Origin: JAWKOK01 sp963765875
Lineage (GTDB): Bacteria; Chloroflexota; Anaerolineae; Caldilineales; Caldilineaceae
Assembly: GCA_963765875.1 (NCBI GenBank)
Contig: CAVXYK010000021.1
Location: 62,001 to 126,000, forward strand
Direction: 5' to 3'
Length of the DNA: 64,000 nucleotides
The notes beneath the pieces are model-generated. The model ran no database searches. It was not told the origin of the DNA and worked only from the letters and a program-made list of their open reading frames with translations. Both the position numbers and the translations under genes were made by a program. Positions 7,845 through 16,267 of this stretch are shown here, piece by piece (within the stretch, counting starts at the first letter, position 1; the number at the start of each line of letters is the position of its first letter).

Positions 7845-9266
7845 ATGCCAAAACAACCCAATATCCTTTTTATCATGACCGACCAGATGACCGGTCGAGC
7901 GTTGTCGCATGAAAACCAATGTCAGACGCCAAACCTTGACGTGCTGGCGTCTGAAGGCGTACGCTTTCAGCGTGCCTACACGGTCAATGCCATCTGTTCG
8001 CCCTCACGTGCCTCGTTGATGACGGGAACCTACCCATCGACCCACGGCATCTGGGATTGCACCCACACACAGCGCCGCGAATGGGTCGACCTGCCCCAGG
8101 CAGAGCCACTCACTCACTTCTCGCGGCGGCTTGCCGATGCCGGCTATCGCAATGGCTACTTCGGCAAATGGCATGTGGAGCAGAGCCAAGAGCTGGAACG
8201 CTACGGCTGGCACGAGGTTGACATCGACATCGCCGGCGTGGGCGGGGAGGTGATCCCCGGCAGCGAGGTACACATTAGCACGCCGGGCTATCGAGACTTC
8301 CTCGCCTCAGCGACCTTTACAGACGAGTCGACTGCTTCGCATCCGGCCTTTGATGCGGGCATCGACTTCATAGAGCGCACCGCAAGCCAGGCAGAGGGAA
8401 ATCCGTTCTGTTGCTTCATTTCAACCATCGAGCCCCATGATCCATACATCCCGCCGCAGCGATTCCTGGATCTGTACGACGTCGAGCAGATCGACCTCAG
8501 CCCGACGCTGCGCACTGAGCTTGAGCAGAAGCCGGAAGTTCTGCAACGCATGCGCTCCGTGTGGGCAAATCTCAGCGAAAACGATTGGCGCACCATCACG
8601 GCTGCCTACTGGGCGTCTATCAGCTTCATCGACGATCAGGTTGGGCGCGTGCTGACAAAGGTTAGTGAGTTGGGTCTTGCCGATGATACCATCATTGTCT
8701 TCACCAGCGACCACGGCGACATGCTGGGCGGTCATGGTCTGTTGACCAAGGGAGTCGCCACATCCTACGAAGAGGTGTACAACATCCCGCTCGTGGTGCG
8801 CGTACCGGGCATCCGTAATGGTCAACTTGAGGAGAGAGCGCTGGTCAGCCTGGTGGACCTCGGGCCGACGCTGCTCGACCTGTGCGGATTGCAACCACTG
8901 GAACAAGCGCAAGGCCGTAGCTTTGCACCAGTGCTTGCTGGTGGTGCCGTTCCGTCAGAATGGCGCAGCGCCTACGCCGAGTTCTACGGACAACGCTTTG
9001 TCTACACTCAGCGCATCGTCTGGGCAAAGGATGATGATGGTGACTGGAAATTCGTCTTCAGTCCCGGTGGCGTCGACGAACTCTACAATCTGGCAACCGA
9101 TCCAAACGAAAGCAATAATCTGATCAGCGATCCGCGATACAGCCAACAGCGCGATAGTATGGTAAAACAGATGTGGTCAAAAATGGCTGAAATCGGGGAC
9201 GAGAGTCTCTTCGGCAGCCACTACGCCACATTGCGCACAGCGCCGTTTGGGCCGTTGCATCAATGA
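7845..9266 (+). CDS. Formylglycine-dependent sulfatase (type I)
   Basis: A 473-residue sulfatase of the alkaline-phosphatase superfamily. The N-terminal metal site is NILFIMTDQMTG. The nucleophile motif CSPSRASLMTG (about residues 50-60) carries the Cys converted to formylglycine (C-x-P-x-R). The distal metal site FTSDHGDMLGGHG is also intact. No signal peptide is visible, so the enzyme appears cytoplasmic or leaves by an unrecognised route. The usual length for the family is 450-550. Likely substrates are sulfate esters of sugars or small aromatics; the sequence does not decide. A maturation enzyme (FGE or anSME) would be needed and none lies in this window. A second sulfatase is at 32544-33890. 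Confidence 0.92.
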   Translation: MPKQPNILFIMTDQMTGRALSHENQCQTPNLDVLASEGVRFQRAYTVNAICSPSRASLMTGTYPSTHGIWDCTHTQRREWVDLPQAEPLTHFSRRLADAGYRNGYFGKWHVEQSQELERYGWHEVDIDIAGVGGEVIPGSEVHISTPGYRDFLASATFTDESTASHPAFDAGIDFIERTASQAEGNPFCCFISTIEPHDPYIPPQRFLDLYDVEQIDLSPTLRTELEQKPEVLQRMRSVWANLSENDWRTITAAYWASISFIDDQVGRVLTKVSELGLADDTIIVFTSDHGDMLGGHGLLTKGVATSYEEVYNIPLVVRVPGIRNGQLEERALVSLVDLGPTLLDLCGLQPLEQAQGRSFAPVLAGGAVPSEWRSAYAEFYGQRFVYTQRIVWAKDDDGDWKFVFSPGGVDELYNLATDPNESNNLISDPRYSQQRDSMVKQMWSKMAEIGDESLFGSHYATLRTAPFGPLHQ

Positions 9267-9281
9267 CTTAGCGACATAGCT

Positions 9282-9514
9282 AAAAAACTAGCCACAGATG
9301 AACACGGATAGACGCAGATAAAAACGGATAGGGCACAGGTCGCTTTCTCAGTTCTGTGGGAGGTATCGTCTCAATATTTTGGGGTGGAGGCGTACCCTTG
9401 CGGTCGCCCGCGGCGGGCAGGAGCAAGCCCTGCCCGTACCTGTTGAAATGATACAAAACATCTGTGTAAATCAGATCCTATCTGCGTTCATCTGTGTCCA
9501 CCTGTGGCTAAAAA
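9282..9514. repeat. Inverted-repeat element, TTTTTAGCCACAG ends
   Basis: Imperfect inverted repeat of about 230 bp. The left arm reads ctagccacagatgaacacgg (from 9289) and the right arm, read backwards, tttttagccacaggtggaca (from 9514). Between them are further copies of the GATGAACxCxGATA word. Related CACAGAT-rich elements are at 25490-25629 and 35803-36043. It fills the gap between the sulfatase and the ABC operon. Confidence 0.55.
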
Positions 9515-9549
9515 CGCTTCTCAGCCCGGATTCACCAAGGAGAGTTTGA

Positions 9550-11541
9550 GTGACAGCGATTCCAAGCAGAAAACGATCTGGCCGCAAGGGTGGTGGCCTC
9601 AAGAACCTGGGGCGCGCCATTGCGTACCTTAATCACTATCGAGGCACAGCGTTCATTGCCGTCGGCGCGCTGGTCATCAGCCTTGGCGCCCAGCTGATGG
9701 TGCCGCAGATGCTCCAGAACATCCTGGACGCCATCGTCGGCGGCATGGCTGCACAGCAGGTGGCCGCACTGCCGCCTGAAAGCCAGGCCGAGGCCATGGT
9801 CAACGCCGGCATCGATCCGGCCCAATTCGATCGACTGCTCAATTCTGCAGAGTTGGTTATCCTTTGGGCGGTTGTGCTGATTTTGATCTTCGCTGTCGCC
9901 CGCGGCGCCTTTGCCTTCACCCAAACATTTCTGGCCCAGAAGCTGAGCCAGGACGTGGCCTTCGATTTCCGCAACCAACTCTTTTCCAAGATTCAACGGC
10001 TCTCATTCTCCTACCACGACCGCAACCGCACCGGTCAGTTGATGATCCGGGCAACTGATGATGTGGATAAGCTGCAGGTCTTCATCGGCCAGGGTATGCT
10101 CATCGCCCTGCAAGCGGTTCTGCTCTTGACCGGCGCACTGATCCTGCTGCTGCTAACCAACTTCAAGCTAACGCTGGTCATTCTGCCCATACTGCCCATT
10201 GCCCTGATCCTCTTCATGGTCTTCGGCATGGTCAGCCAACCCCTCTTCGCCAAAATCCAGGCCAAACTCTCCAGCCTCAACACGATCCTGCAGGAGAACC
10301 TGGCCGGCATCAAGGTTGTCAAGGCCTTCGCACGCGAGTCAGAAGAGGCGAGCAAGTTTGACGCTTCGGCTGAAGACTACATGCAGCAGCAGATCACTGT
10401 GGCCAAGGTTTTTAGCTTTCTTTTCCCCGTCATCTTTCTAATCGCCAATCTCGGCCAGGCGCTCGTTCTCTACTTTGGCGGTCGCCAGATCCTGGCCGGC
10501 ACGCTTTCCATCGGCGAGTGGCAGAAGTTCAGCCTCTATCTGGCGTTGGTCTTCTTCCCTATCGGCCAGCTCGGCTTCATCATCAGCCAGATGAGCGCAG
10601 CCAGCGCCAGCGCCAATCGCATTTTTGAGATCCTGGACGCATCCAACGACGTGACCGACAAGCCGGATGCCGTGACCCTGCCGCCCATCAGCGGCAACGT
10701 CGAGTTTGAGGATGTGAGTTTCCGTTACTTCAACAGCAGCGACCCGGTGTTGACCGATATCAGCATTTCGGCCAAGCCGGGCGAAACCGTGGCACTGCTC
10801 GGCTCAACCGGTAGCGGCAAGACGACCATCATCAATCTGATTCCCCGCTTTTACGACGTGAGCGAAGGCCAGTTGATCATCGACGGCTTCGATGTGCGCA
10901 ATGTCACCATCGAGTCGCTGCGTCGCCAGATCGGCATCGTCCTGCAGGAGACCAACCTCTTTACCGGCTCCATCCGTGAAAACATCGCCTTTGGTCGGCC
11001 TGATGCCAGCGACGAAGAGGTCTTCGATGCGGCCAAAGCGGCCGCCGCCCATGATTTCATCGAGGGCTTTCCCGAAGGGTATGAGACGCCAGTGGGCGAG
11101 CGGGGCACGACATTGAGTGGTGGGCAGAAACAGCGCATTGCCATCGCCCGTGCACTGCTCCTCAATCCCAAGATCCTCATCCTGGACGATTCGACCAGCA
11201 GCGTCGATGTCACCACCGAGGTCCAGATTCAACATGCGCTCGACCGATTGATGGAAGGGCGGACCAGCTTTGTCATTGCTCAACGCATTAGCACCGTGGT
11301 CAATGCCGACCAGATCGTCGTGCTCGACAAGGGCAAGGTGGTCGCCACCGGCAAGCATGCCGAGTTGATGGAGACCAGCGCCATCTACGCCGACATCTAT
11401 CGTAGCCAATTGGTCGAAGATGCGGATGTGACCGGCGATGAAGTGCGTACAAACGGGGCTGATCCCGGAGGGGATGATGGAGGAGGAGGCGGTTTAGATG
11501 ATGCCACTCGCTCAGCCACGGAAGCTGGGGGTGTCGCATGA
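9550..11541 (+). CDS. ABC exporter half-transporter with degenerate ATPase site
   Basis: A 663-residue type IV (ABCB-like) half-transporter: six predicted membrane helices (residues about 30-340) and a C-terminal nucleotide-binding domain. Walker A GSTGSGKTT is near 418, the signature LSGGQ near 522, and Walker B ILILDD ends at D547. Two catalytic positions are altered: the Walker B glutamate is Asp547 and the H-loop histidine is Gln578 (FVIAQRIS). This combination marks the degenerate-site subunit of heterodimeric exporters such as TM287/288. The start is GTG with AAGGAG seven bases upstream. The C-terminus ends in a Gly/Asp-rich tail that overlaps the next gene by four bases (ATGA), so the two subunits are translationally coupled. 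Probable role: drug or lipid export; the substrate is unknown. Confidence 0.92.
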   Translation: MTAIPSRKRSGRKGGGLKNLGRAIAYLNHYRGTAFIAVGALVISLGAQLMVPQMLQNILDAIVGGMAAQQVAALPPESQAEAMVNAGIDPAQFDRLLNSAELVILWAVVLILIFAVARGAFAFTQTFLAQKLSQDVAFDFRNQLFSKIQRLSFSYHDRNRTGQLMIRATDDVDKLQVFIGQGMLIALQAVLLLTGALILLLLTNFKLTLVILPILPIALILFMVFGMVSQPLFAKIQAKLSSLNTILQENLAGIKVVKAFARESEEASKFDASAEDYMQQQITVAKVFSFLFPVIFLIANLGQALVLYFGGRQILAGTLSIGEWQKFSLYLALVFFPIGQLGFIISQMSAASASANRIFEILDASNDVTDKPDAVTLPPISGNVEFEDVSFRYFNSSDPVLTDISISAKPGETVALLGSTGSGKTTIINLIPRFYDVSEGQLIIDGFDVRNVTIESLRRQIGIVLQETNLFTGSIRENIAFGRPDASDEEVFDAAKAAAAHDFIEGFPEGYETPVGERGTTLSGGQKQRIAIARALLLNPKILILDDSTSSVDVTTEVQIQHALDRLMEGRTSFVIAQRISTVVNADQIVVLDKGKVVATGKHAELMETSAIYADIYRSQLVEDADVTGDEVRTNGADPGGDDGGGGGLDDATRSATEAGGVA

Positions 11542-13484
11542 TCGGTGGACATAACCGCATGCTTGACCAGGAAACACTGAAGCCGCGCAGCGTTCGCAAA
11601 ACACTGGGCCGTTTCGTCCATTATTTCCGACCCTACTGGATTGCAGGCATCGTGACGGTAGTCATGCTCTTCGGCAACGCCTGGGTGCAGGTCGTCTCGC
11701 CGGAACTGTTGGGCCAGGCGGTTGATTGTTATTTCACCCCAGGCATTGTCAATCTTGGCGATGAGACAATCAACGGCGACGACGGTACTGACATATCACT
11801 CGGTGAGCCGACTGCATCGGAATCCAACTGCTGGTTCTCTGATCTGCCGCCGAATGCGTCCAATGCCGATCTGTTGATGGGGCTCACACGCCTGACACTG
11901 GTGCTTGTTGGGCTCTATGTCGCCGGTTCGATTGCCGCGGGTCTCATGTTCTATCTCATGAGTTGGATGGGACAACATGTGCTGCGCGTGCTACGCGTCG
12001 AGGTCTTCAACCATCTGCATCGGCTATCGCTCAGCTTCTACAGCAAGCAGGAGTCGGGCGATCTCATGAGCCGCATCACCAACGACACCAACACCATCCA
12101 GCAGGCAGTCAGCTTTGCACTCATCCAAGTGGCCGGCGGCATCGTGCTGGTGGTCTGGATGGCCTGGAAGATGCTCACGCTCAACTTCGTCTACGGCCTG
12201 ATCAGCCTGGTGGTTGTGCCGCTCATGGCCATCACCACCCTCTGGTTCAGCAACCAGGCTCGCAAGGCATTCCGCAAGACGCGTGAAGAGATCGGCAATG
12301 TCAACGCCGAGTTGGAAGAAGGCATCTCCGGCGTGCGCGAGGTGCAGGCTTTCAGCCGCGAGGACGCCAACATCGAGAGCTTCCGCCAGAGCAACGCGGC
12401 CAACCGCGACGCTAACATCCGCGCCGTCACGTACACGTCAGCACTGGCTCCGGCGCTGGAAGCTTTGGGCTATGTGGCCATTGCACTGGTGGCCGGCATC
12501 GGCGGCGTGCTCATGTTGCGCGGCGGCACCATGGGCGGCGAGGCTATCTCCATCGGCCTAATCGTCACCTACCTGGCCTACGTCCAACGCTTCAACCAGC
12601 CCATCCAGCAGATCAGCGTGCTCTGGACCAATATCCAGAGCGCCATCGCTGGCGCTGAGCGTATCTTCGACTTGCTCGATGAGGAGCCGGATATTCAGGA
12701 AAGTCTCGACGCCGCGGACTTGCCGCAGATTGTGGGTCGTGTTGTCCTCGACAACGTAGGCGCCGAATACAATCCCGGCGAGCCGGTCTTGCAGAACGTG
12801 GACCTGGTGGCCGAGCCGGGCCAGACCATCGCCATCGTCGGGCCGACCGGCGCCGGAAAGACCACGCTGGTCAACCTGGTACCCCGCTTCTATGATGTGA
12901 GTGAGGGCAGCGTGACCATCGACGGCGTGGACGTGCGTGACGTCACCTTGCACAGCCTGCGCAGTCAGATTGGCGTGGTGCTCCAGGATTCGTTCCTTTT
13001 CTCCGACACGGTCATGAACAATATCCGATTCGGTCGCCCTGATGCCAGCGACGAAGAGGTTATGGACGCGGCCAAGCTGGCCCGTGCCCACGACTTCATT
13101 GAGCGGCTGCCGGAGGGCTACGAGTCTACGCTGGGCGAGCGCGGCGGCGGCTTGAGCCAAGGCCAGCGCCAATTGCTTTCTATTGCCCGTGCAGCCCTGG
13201 CCGATCCACGCCTGCTCATCCTCGACGAGGCTACCAGCAGCGTGGATACGCGTACCGAACGCCAGATCCAAGCCGCGCTGGACGAGCTGCTGGCCGGGCG
13301 AACCAGCTTTGTCATTGCCCATCGGTTGAGCACGATCCGCAACGCCGATCAGGTGTTGGTGCTGGCGGCCGGTGAGATTGTCGAGCGAGGCACGCACACC
13401 GAGTTGCTGGAGCAGCAGGGCGCCTACTACGACCTGTATATGAGCCAGTTCCGTGCTCAGGAGAGTGTGGAGGCTGCGGTGTAG
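11538..13484 (+). CDS. ABC exporter half-transporter, catalytic partner
   Basis: A 648-residue partner of the preceding subunit, with the same membrane-domain plus ATPase layout. Here the Walker B glutamate is present (LDEATSSVD, E564) and the H-loop is histidine (FVIAHRLS, H595). Walker A is GPTGAGKTT. Its signature is the non-canonical LSQGQ. In heterodimeric exporters a non-canonical signature pairs with the degenerate Walker B of the other subunit, so exactly one consensus ATP site should form. An extra 50-residue loop between the first two helices contains two Cys residues. Direct neighbours are the partner upstream and a strong terminator 25 bp downstream, giving a two-gene operon. Confidence 0.92.
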   Translation: MIGGHNRMLDQETLKPRSVRKTLGRFVHYFRPYWIAGIVTVVMLFGNAWVQVVSPELLGQAVDCYFTPGIVNLGDETINGDDGTDISLGEPTASESNCWFSDLPPNASNADLLMGLTRLTLVLVGLYVAGSIAAGLMFYLMSWMGQHVLRVLRVEVFNHLHRLSLSFYSKQESGDLMSRITNDTNTIQQAVSFALIQVAGGIVLVVWMAWKMLTLNFVYGLISLVVVPLMAITTLWFSNQARKAFRKTREEIGNVNAELEEGISGVREVQAFSREDANIESFRQSNAANRDANIRAVTYTSALAPALEALGYVAIALVAGIGGVLMLRGGTMGGEAISIGLIVTYLAYVQRFNQPIQQISVLWTNIQSAIAGAERIFDLLDEEPDIQESLDAADLPQIVGRVVLDNVGAEYNPGEPVLQNVDLVAEPGQTIAIVGPTGAGKTTLVNLVPRFYDVSEGSVTIDGVDVRDVTLHSLRSQIGVVLQDSFLFSDTVMNNIRFGRPDASDEEVMDAAKLARAHDFIERLPEGYESTLGERGGGLSQGQRQLLSIARAALADPRLLILDEATSSVDTRTERQIQAALDELLAGRTSFVIAHRLSTIRNADQVLVLAAGEIVERGTHTELLEQQGAYYDLYMSQFRAQESVEAAV

Positions 13485-13508
13485 AGGGATTGCAACATGA
13501 AGGGGTGA

Positions 13509-13541
13509 GGGGGTGACAACGTGAGTTGTCACCCCCTTTTT
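13509..13541 (+). terminator. Rho-independent terminator of the ABC operon
   Basis: A perfect 12-bp stem (GGGGGTGACAAC / GTTGTCACCCCC) around a GTGA loop is followed by five T residues. It lies 25 bp after the stop of the second ABC gene, in the right orientation to end that operon. Confidence 0.85.
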
Positions 13542-13605
13542 GTTTCTAGGGATACCACGTTACTCGATTGTACGTGTGTGAATACCGATTGGCGCTCCGC
13601 CGGCC

Positions 13606-13762
13606 GCATTTCAGAATTGGGGCACGTGGGACGGACGCCTCACCCTGCTTCGCCTCCTGGACGGAGGCTACGCGTCCCTCTCCAAATTCTTGGAGAGGGA
13701 CCGCCGGGCGCTTGAGGCGTCCCGGCAGGGTGAGGCAAACCTGGTCGCAAATTGAGATATGC
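13606..13762. repeat. Inverted-repeat element, GCATTTCAGAATTGGGG ends
   Basis: About 157 bp. The left end is gcatttcagaattgg and the right end, read backwards, gcatatctcaattt. Inside are the inverted arms GCCTCACCCTGC / GCAGGGTGAGGC and a perfect hairpin CCCTCTCCAA-ATTC-TTGGAGAGGG. The end sequence recurs at 24017-24128 with a different interior. Confidence 0.55.
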
Positions 13763-13806
13763 CCGCTGCACATGACCCCTTGACAATCACAGAAATGTAT
13801 TGCAAA

Positions 13807-13835
13807 ATCTTGTACAAGATAATGTGCAAGATTTA
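13807..13835 (+). promoter_or_regulatory. Probable operator of the Phd/RelE pair
   Basis: A perfect 14-bp palindrome (ATCTTGTACAAGAT, 13807-13820) is followed by a third half-site CAAGAT at 13828-13833, just upstream of the antitoxin's ribosome site (GAGGAG). Phd/YefM antitoxins repress their own promoters through such short dyads, alone or with the toxin. Confidence 0.6.
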
Positions 13836-13852
13836 CGAAGAGGAGTTACCCC

Positions 13853-14098
13853 ATGGCGACCCAGATCATGAATGTCAGTGATGCTCGGCGTCGACTGAGC
13901 GAGTTGCTCACTCAGCTGGTTGATCCTATTTATATCACCGTCTATGGCAAGCCGAGCGCCGTCATTGTGAGTTACGACATGTATGAGGGTCTATTGGCGA
14001 GCATAGAGGATCTCGAGGACAGCCTTGATGTGCTGCTTCGCAAAGATGAACCAACCATAGACTTTGAGACTGTTGTGAGCGAGATCGATGCGGTATAG
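13853..14098 (+). CDS. Antitoxin, Phd/YefM family
   Basis: An 81-residue antitoxin. The N-terminal Phd/YefM fold is evident: ATQIMNVSDARRRLSELLTQL, then strand YITVYGKPSAVIVSYDMYEGL, which in the family forms the DNA-binding dimer. The acidic C-terminus (LRKDEPTIDFETVVSEID) is the expected flexible toxin-wrapping region. The stop codon lies 11 bases inside the next gene, a coupling typical of antitoxin-first operons. A perfect palindrome upstream (13807-13820) is the likely operator. The toxin is a RelE/ParE-fold protein, so this is a type II module. Confidence 0.85.
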   Translation: MATQIMNVSDARRRLSELLTQLVDPIYITVYGKPSAVIVSYDMYEGLLASIEDLEDSLDVLLRKDEPTIDFETVVSEIDAV

Positions 14099-14351
14099 GC
14101 TCAGTATTAGGCGATCGGCGGATAAAGAACTGCGCTCAATCCATCCGCAAGAGCGAGAACGAATCATAGGTGCTATCCGTGATCTCGCGGACGATCCGCG
14201 CCCCGCAGCAGCGAAAGCGTTGACGGGCGTCGATGCCTGGTCGCTGCGGGTTGGGCGATATCGGGTGATCTACGAGATTGAAGACGATCTCCTTCTGGTC
14301 ACAGTCATCAAAATCGGACATCGCCGCGATGTGTACCGACGTCTTCGATGA
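14088..14351 (+). CDS. Toxin, RelE/ParE family
   Basis: An 87-residue RelE-superfamily protein. The sequence follows the family: RRSADKELRSIHPQERERIIGAI, then a central LTGVDAWSLRVGRYRVIYEIED and the C-terminal VTVIKIGHRRDVYRR. RelE toxins cut mRNA in the ribosomal A site; the retained basic residues (R-V-G-x-Y-R-V and the GHRRDVYRR end) agree with an RNase rather than the gyrase-poisoning ParE type, though sequence alone cannot exclude ParE. Its start overlaps the antitoxin gene by 11 bases, so its synthesis depends on antitoxin translation. Confidence 0.85.
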   Translation: MRYRLSIRRSADKELRSIHPQERERIIGAIRDLADDPRPAAAKALTGVDAWSLRVGRYRVIYEIEDDLLLVTVIKIGHRRDVYRRLR

Positions 14352-14502
14352 TGTCGGCTGACTCACTTGATGGAAGATGCCGGTGAGCTTTTCGCTAACC
14401 GACGAATCATGCAGTGTTTCGAGGCCGAGGAAGTTTGTCGGTTGCGAGCCTGCTTGCCCAATTTAACCGCGCTGTGCGTACACGCTGAACATGATAACGC
14501 TG

Positions 14503-14997
14503 TCAGCATCCGAGCTGGTCGGCAAGGTCAATGAAATCCTGCGCGTGCAGCGTGTTGTCCGGCTTTGGCGACACATCTTTGATGGCCGAAGCGCCACACT
14601 CCAACGGCCGTTCGACATAGGCTGTCTTCAATCCGCAAGCACGTGCCGCAGCCAGGTCATTGTGATGCGCTGCAACCATCATCACCTCTTCAGGCGCAAC
14701 GCCAAAGATTCTGGCCGTGCCGAGGTAGACTTCAGGATGTGGCTTGTATTTCCCAAAGACCTCCGCTGAGAGAATGCAGTCCCACGGCAGTCCAGCACGT
14801 TTCGCCATGTCGGCCAGCAGACCAATGTTGCCGTTGGAGAGCGTGCAAATCATGTAGCGCGTCTTCAATCGTGTCAGCCCCTCGACAGCATCCGGCCACG
14901 GATCCAGTCGGTGCCAACCGTTGTCTAGATGACACTTCTGCTGCTCGGTCAGCGACCTGATGCCAAACTGTTCGAGAATATCATCGAGATTTTCACG
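14503..14997 (-). pseudogene. N-terminally truncated haloacid dehalogenase type II (HAD)
   Basis: The frame encodes about 164 residues matching the middle and end of a type II haloacid dehalogenase: LDNGWHRLDPWPDAVEGLTRL, then LSNGN (motif II), KPHPEVY (motif III Lys) and MMVAAHHNDLAAARACG (motif IV). An in-frame stop at 14998-15000 blocks the frame upstream, and only 35 bases separate it from the next gene. The first 50-60 residues, including the cap start and the D-x-D-x-T nucleophile, are therefore missing, not merely in another frame. Without the catalytic Asp it cannot dehalogenate. It is most simply a 5'-deleted remnant. The only plausible internal start is the TTG at 14868. Confidence 0.8.
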
Positions 14998-15032
14998 TTA
15001 CCCGATCCATGGGCAAATGGACCGGTCTTCGC

Positions 15033-16001
15033 TTAGATCTCTACTTCATTCACCAACGTCCTCATCCGCGCAGCGGTTGCCGACAGCATAGCCCAATCGC
15101 CGAGATAGGCGTTGTAGGCGAGATGCTCAAGGCCGATGTGTAGATAGCAGGCGACAAGCCTGCGTTGCTTGTCCTCGGGAACATAGCCAACGGCCTGCCA
15201 TTGTTTCTCAACTTTCGACCACAGCAGTTGCGTGTCCTGTTCGGGATACCAGGGCGACCAAAACTCGAACAAGGCAAGGTCATAGAGGTGATCACCGTAC
15301 TTCGAGCAACCCCAGTCGAATACGCCCGAGATTCCACCGTCGGAGTTCGCACGGTCATCGACCAAGACATTGCGATTTGTCAGATCCCCGTGGATCAGGC
15401 AACGGGGGATGGCGTCAGACACCGTCCGCTTGAGCAGATCGTAGCCCCACGTGAAGGTGGCGTCATCCTCCGGGGCGGTGGCCAATCGTTGGCGCCAACC
15501 GCCGCCACGCTGGTCCGGCGTGTCTTCTGCCACCGACAGTAAATAGTCGGACCAACAACTGTGGGATGCCGCCTTTTCATTGCCCCAACCGCCAACCCCC
15601 TCGGTGCCAGAGAGATCGGTCGTACGCATTGTTTCCAGCGCGGAGACAAGCGAAGGAAGTACGGCATGCCACTGATCGGCGTTCAGGCTTTCCAGGGGTA
15701 CGCCATGGACACGGGTGGCGATGGAAAAGTAGCCGTCAAATGCTCGTCCGATTTCAAGCACCTCCGGTATCGGCAACCCCGGTCCGGCATATGCGCAGGC
15801 GAGTCTGTCCTTCTCGAAATCGTCAACATACTTGCCGAAGCGGATAGCAAGCTCTTGGTCTTCGTGACGAAAACCGTAGCACCTTGACCATGCCCCTTCG
15901 CCGATGAGCGCGACTTCGGCAGGGGAAACGCCTAGGTGCTCGGTGATGAATGCTTGAGCTTGGTCAACATCCATATCCATCGTGTTTGTTTTGGTCGTCA
16001 T
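15033..16001 (-). CDS. Aminoglycoside phosphotransferase (APH)-like kinase
   Basis: A protein-kinase-like phosphotransferase of 322 residues. The start at 16001 is chosen because CCAGGAGAATCC places AGGAG next to the ATG; a longer frame to 16103 lacks this. The catalytic loop CLIHGDLTNRNVLVDD (H-G-D-x-x-x-x-N) and the metal-binding FDWG are intact, and the N-lobe has ELAIRFGKY with a possible ATP-lysine region. The family covers antibiotic kinases (hygromycin, aminoglycosides) and many sugar, homoserine or choline kinases, so resistance is not implied. It is followed by the decayed dehalogenase and preceded by a hairpin-forming repeat. Confidence 0.8.
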   Translation of the reverse strand: MTTKTNTMDMDVDQAQAFITEHLGVSPAEVALIGEGAWSRCYGFRHEDQELAIRFGKYVDDFEKDRLACAYAGPGLPIPEVLEIGRAFDGYFSIATRVHGVPLESLNADQWHAVLPSLVSALETMRTTDLSGTEGVGGWGNEKAASHSCWSDYLLSVAEDTPDQRGGGWRQRLATAPEDDATFTWGYDLLKRTVSDAIPRCLIHGDLTNRNVLVDDRANSDGGISGVFDWGCSKYGDHLYDLALFEFWSPWYPEQDTQLLWSKVEKQWQAVGYVPEDKQRRLVACYLHIGLEHLAYNAYLGDWAMLSATAARMRTLVNEVEI

Positions 16002-16082
16002 GGATTCTCCTGGTCTTTGCCGACAACATCCTCGTGTTCCGCCAATCTCGAATTGACTACGTCCTTTTTCTGCAGCGGAATC

Positions 16083-16198
16083 TAAGAAACTGTCCGCAAA
16101 CAACTGAACGGTCTAAACCTCCGGGAGGTGGTCACGAAAGTTTGGCTTGACGAAGTGTCCTGACCACCTCCCGGAGGTTAATTGCGGACACTCACTAA
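16083..16198. repeat. Inverted-repeat element, second copy with TTAGTGAGTGTCCG end
   Basis: About 116 bp with a strong hairpin: arms acctccgggaggtggtca (16117-16134) and its exact complement at 16161-16178, plus outer arms TGTCCGCAA (16091-16099) and TTGCGGACA (16182-16190). The right end, read backwards, is ttagtgagtgtccgc, matching the ends of 6469-6574 although the interiors differ. Confidence 0.65.
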
Positions 16199-16267
16199 CT
16201 GCGTCGCCACCCACAAATATCGACACTAGCAACGTTGCAGACTCTTTAATTCAGGTCTGCTGATGCG

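Noticed and set aside
12558..13532. A 324-codon minus-strand frame across the second ABC gene
   Set aside because: Antisense to a well-supported ABC subunit, rich in His/Gln as expected for shadow translation of GC-rich coding DNA.
15033..16001. Calling the APH-like gene an antibiotic-resistance gene
   Set aside because: The fold is shared by many metabolic kinases and no resistance-specific residues could be confirmed by eye.
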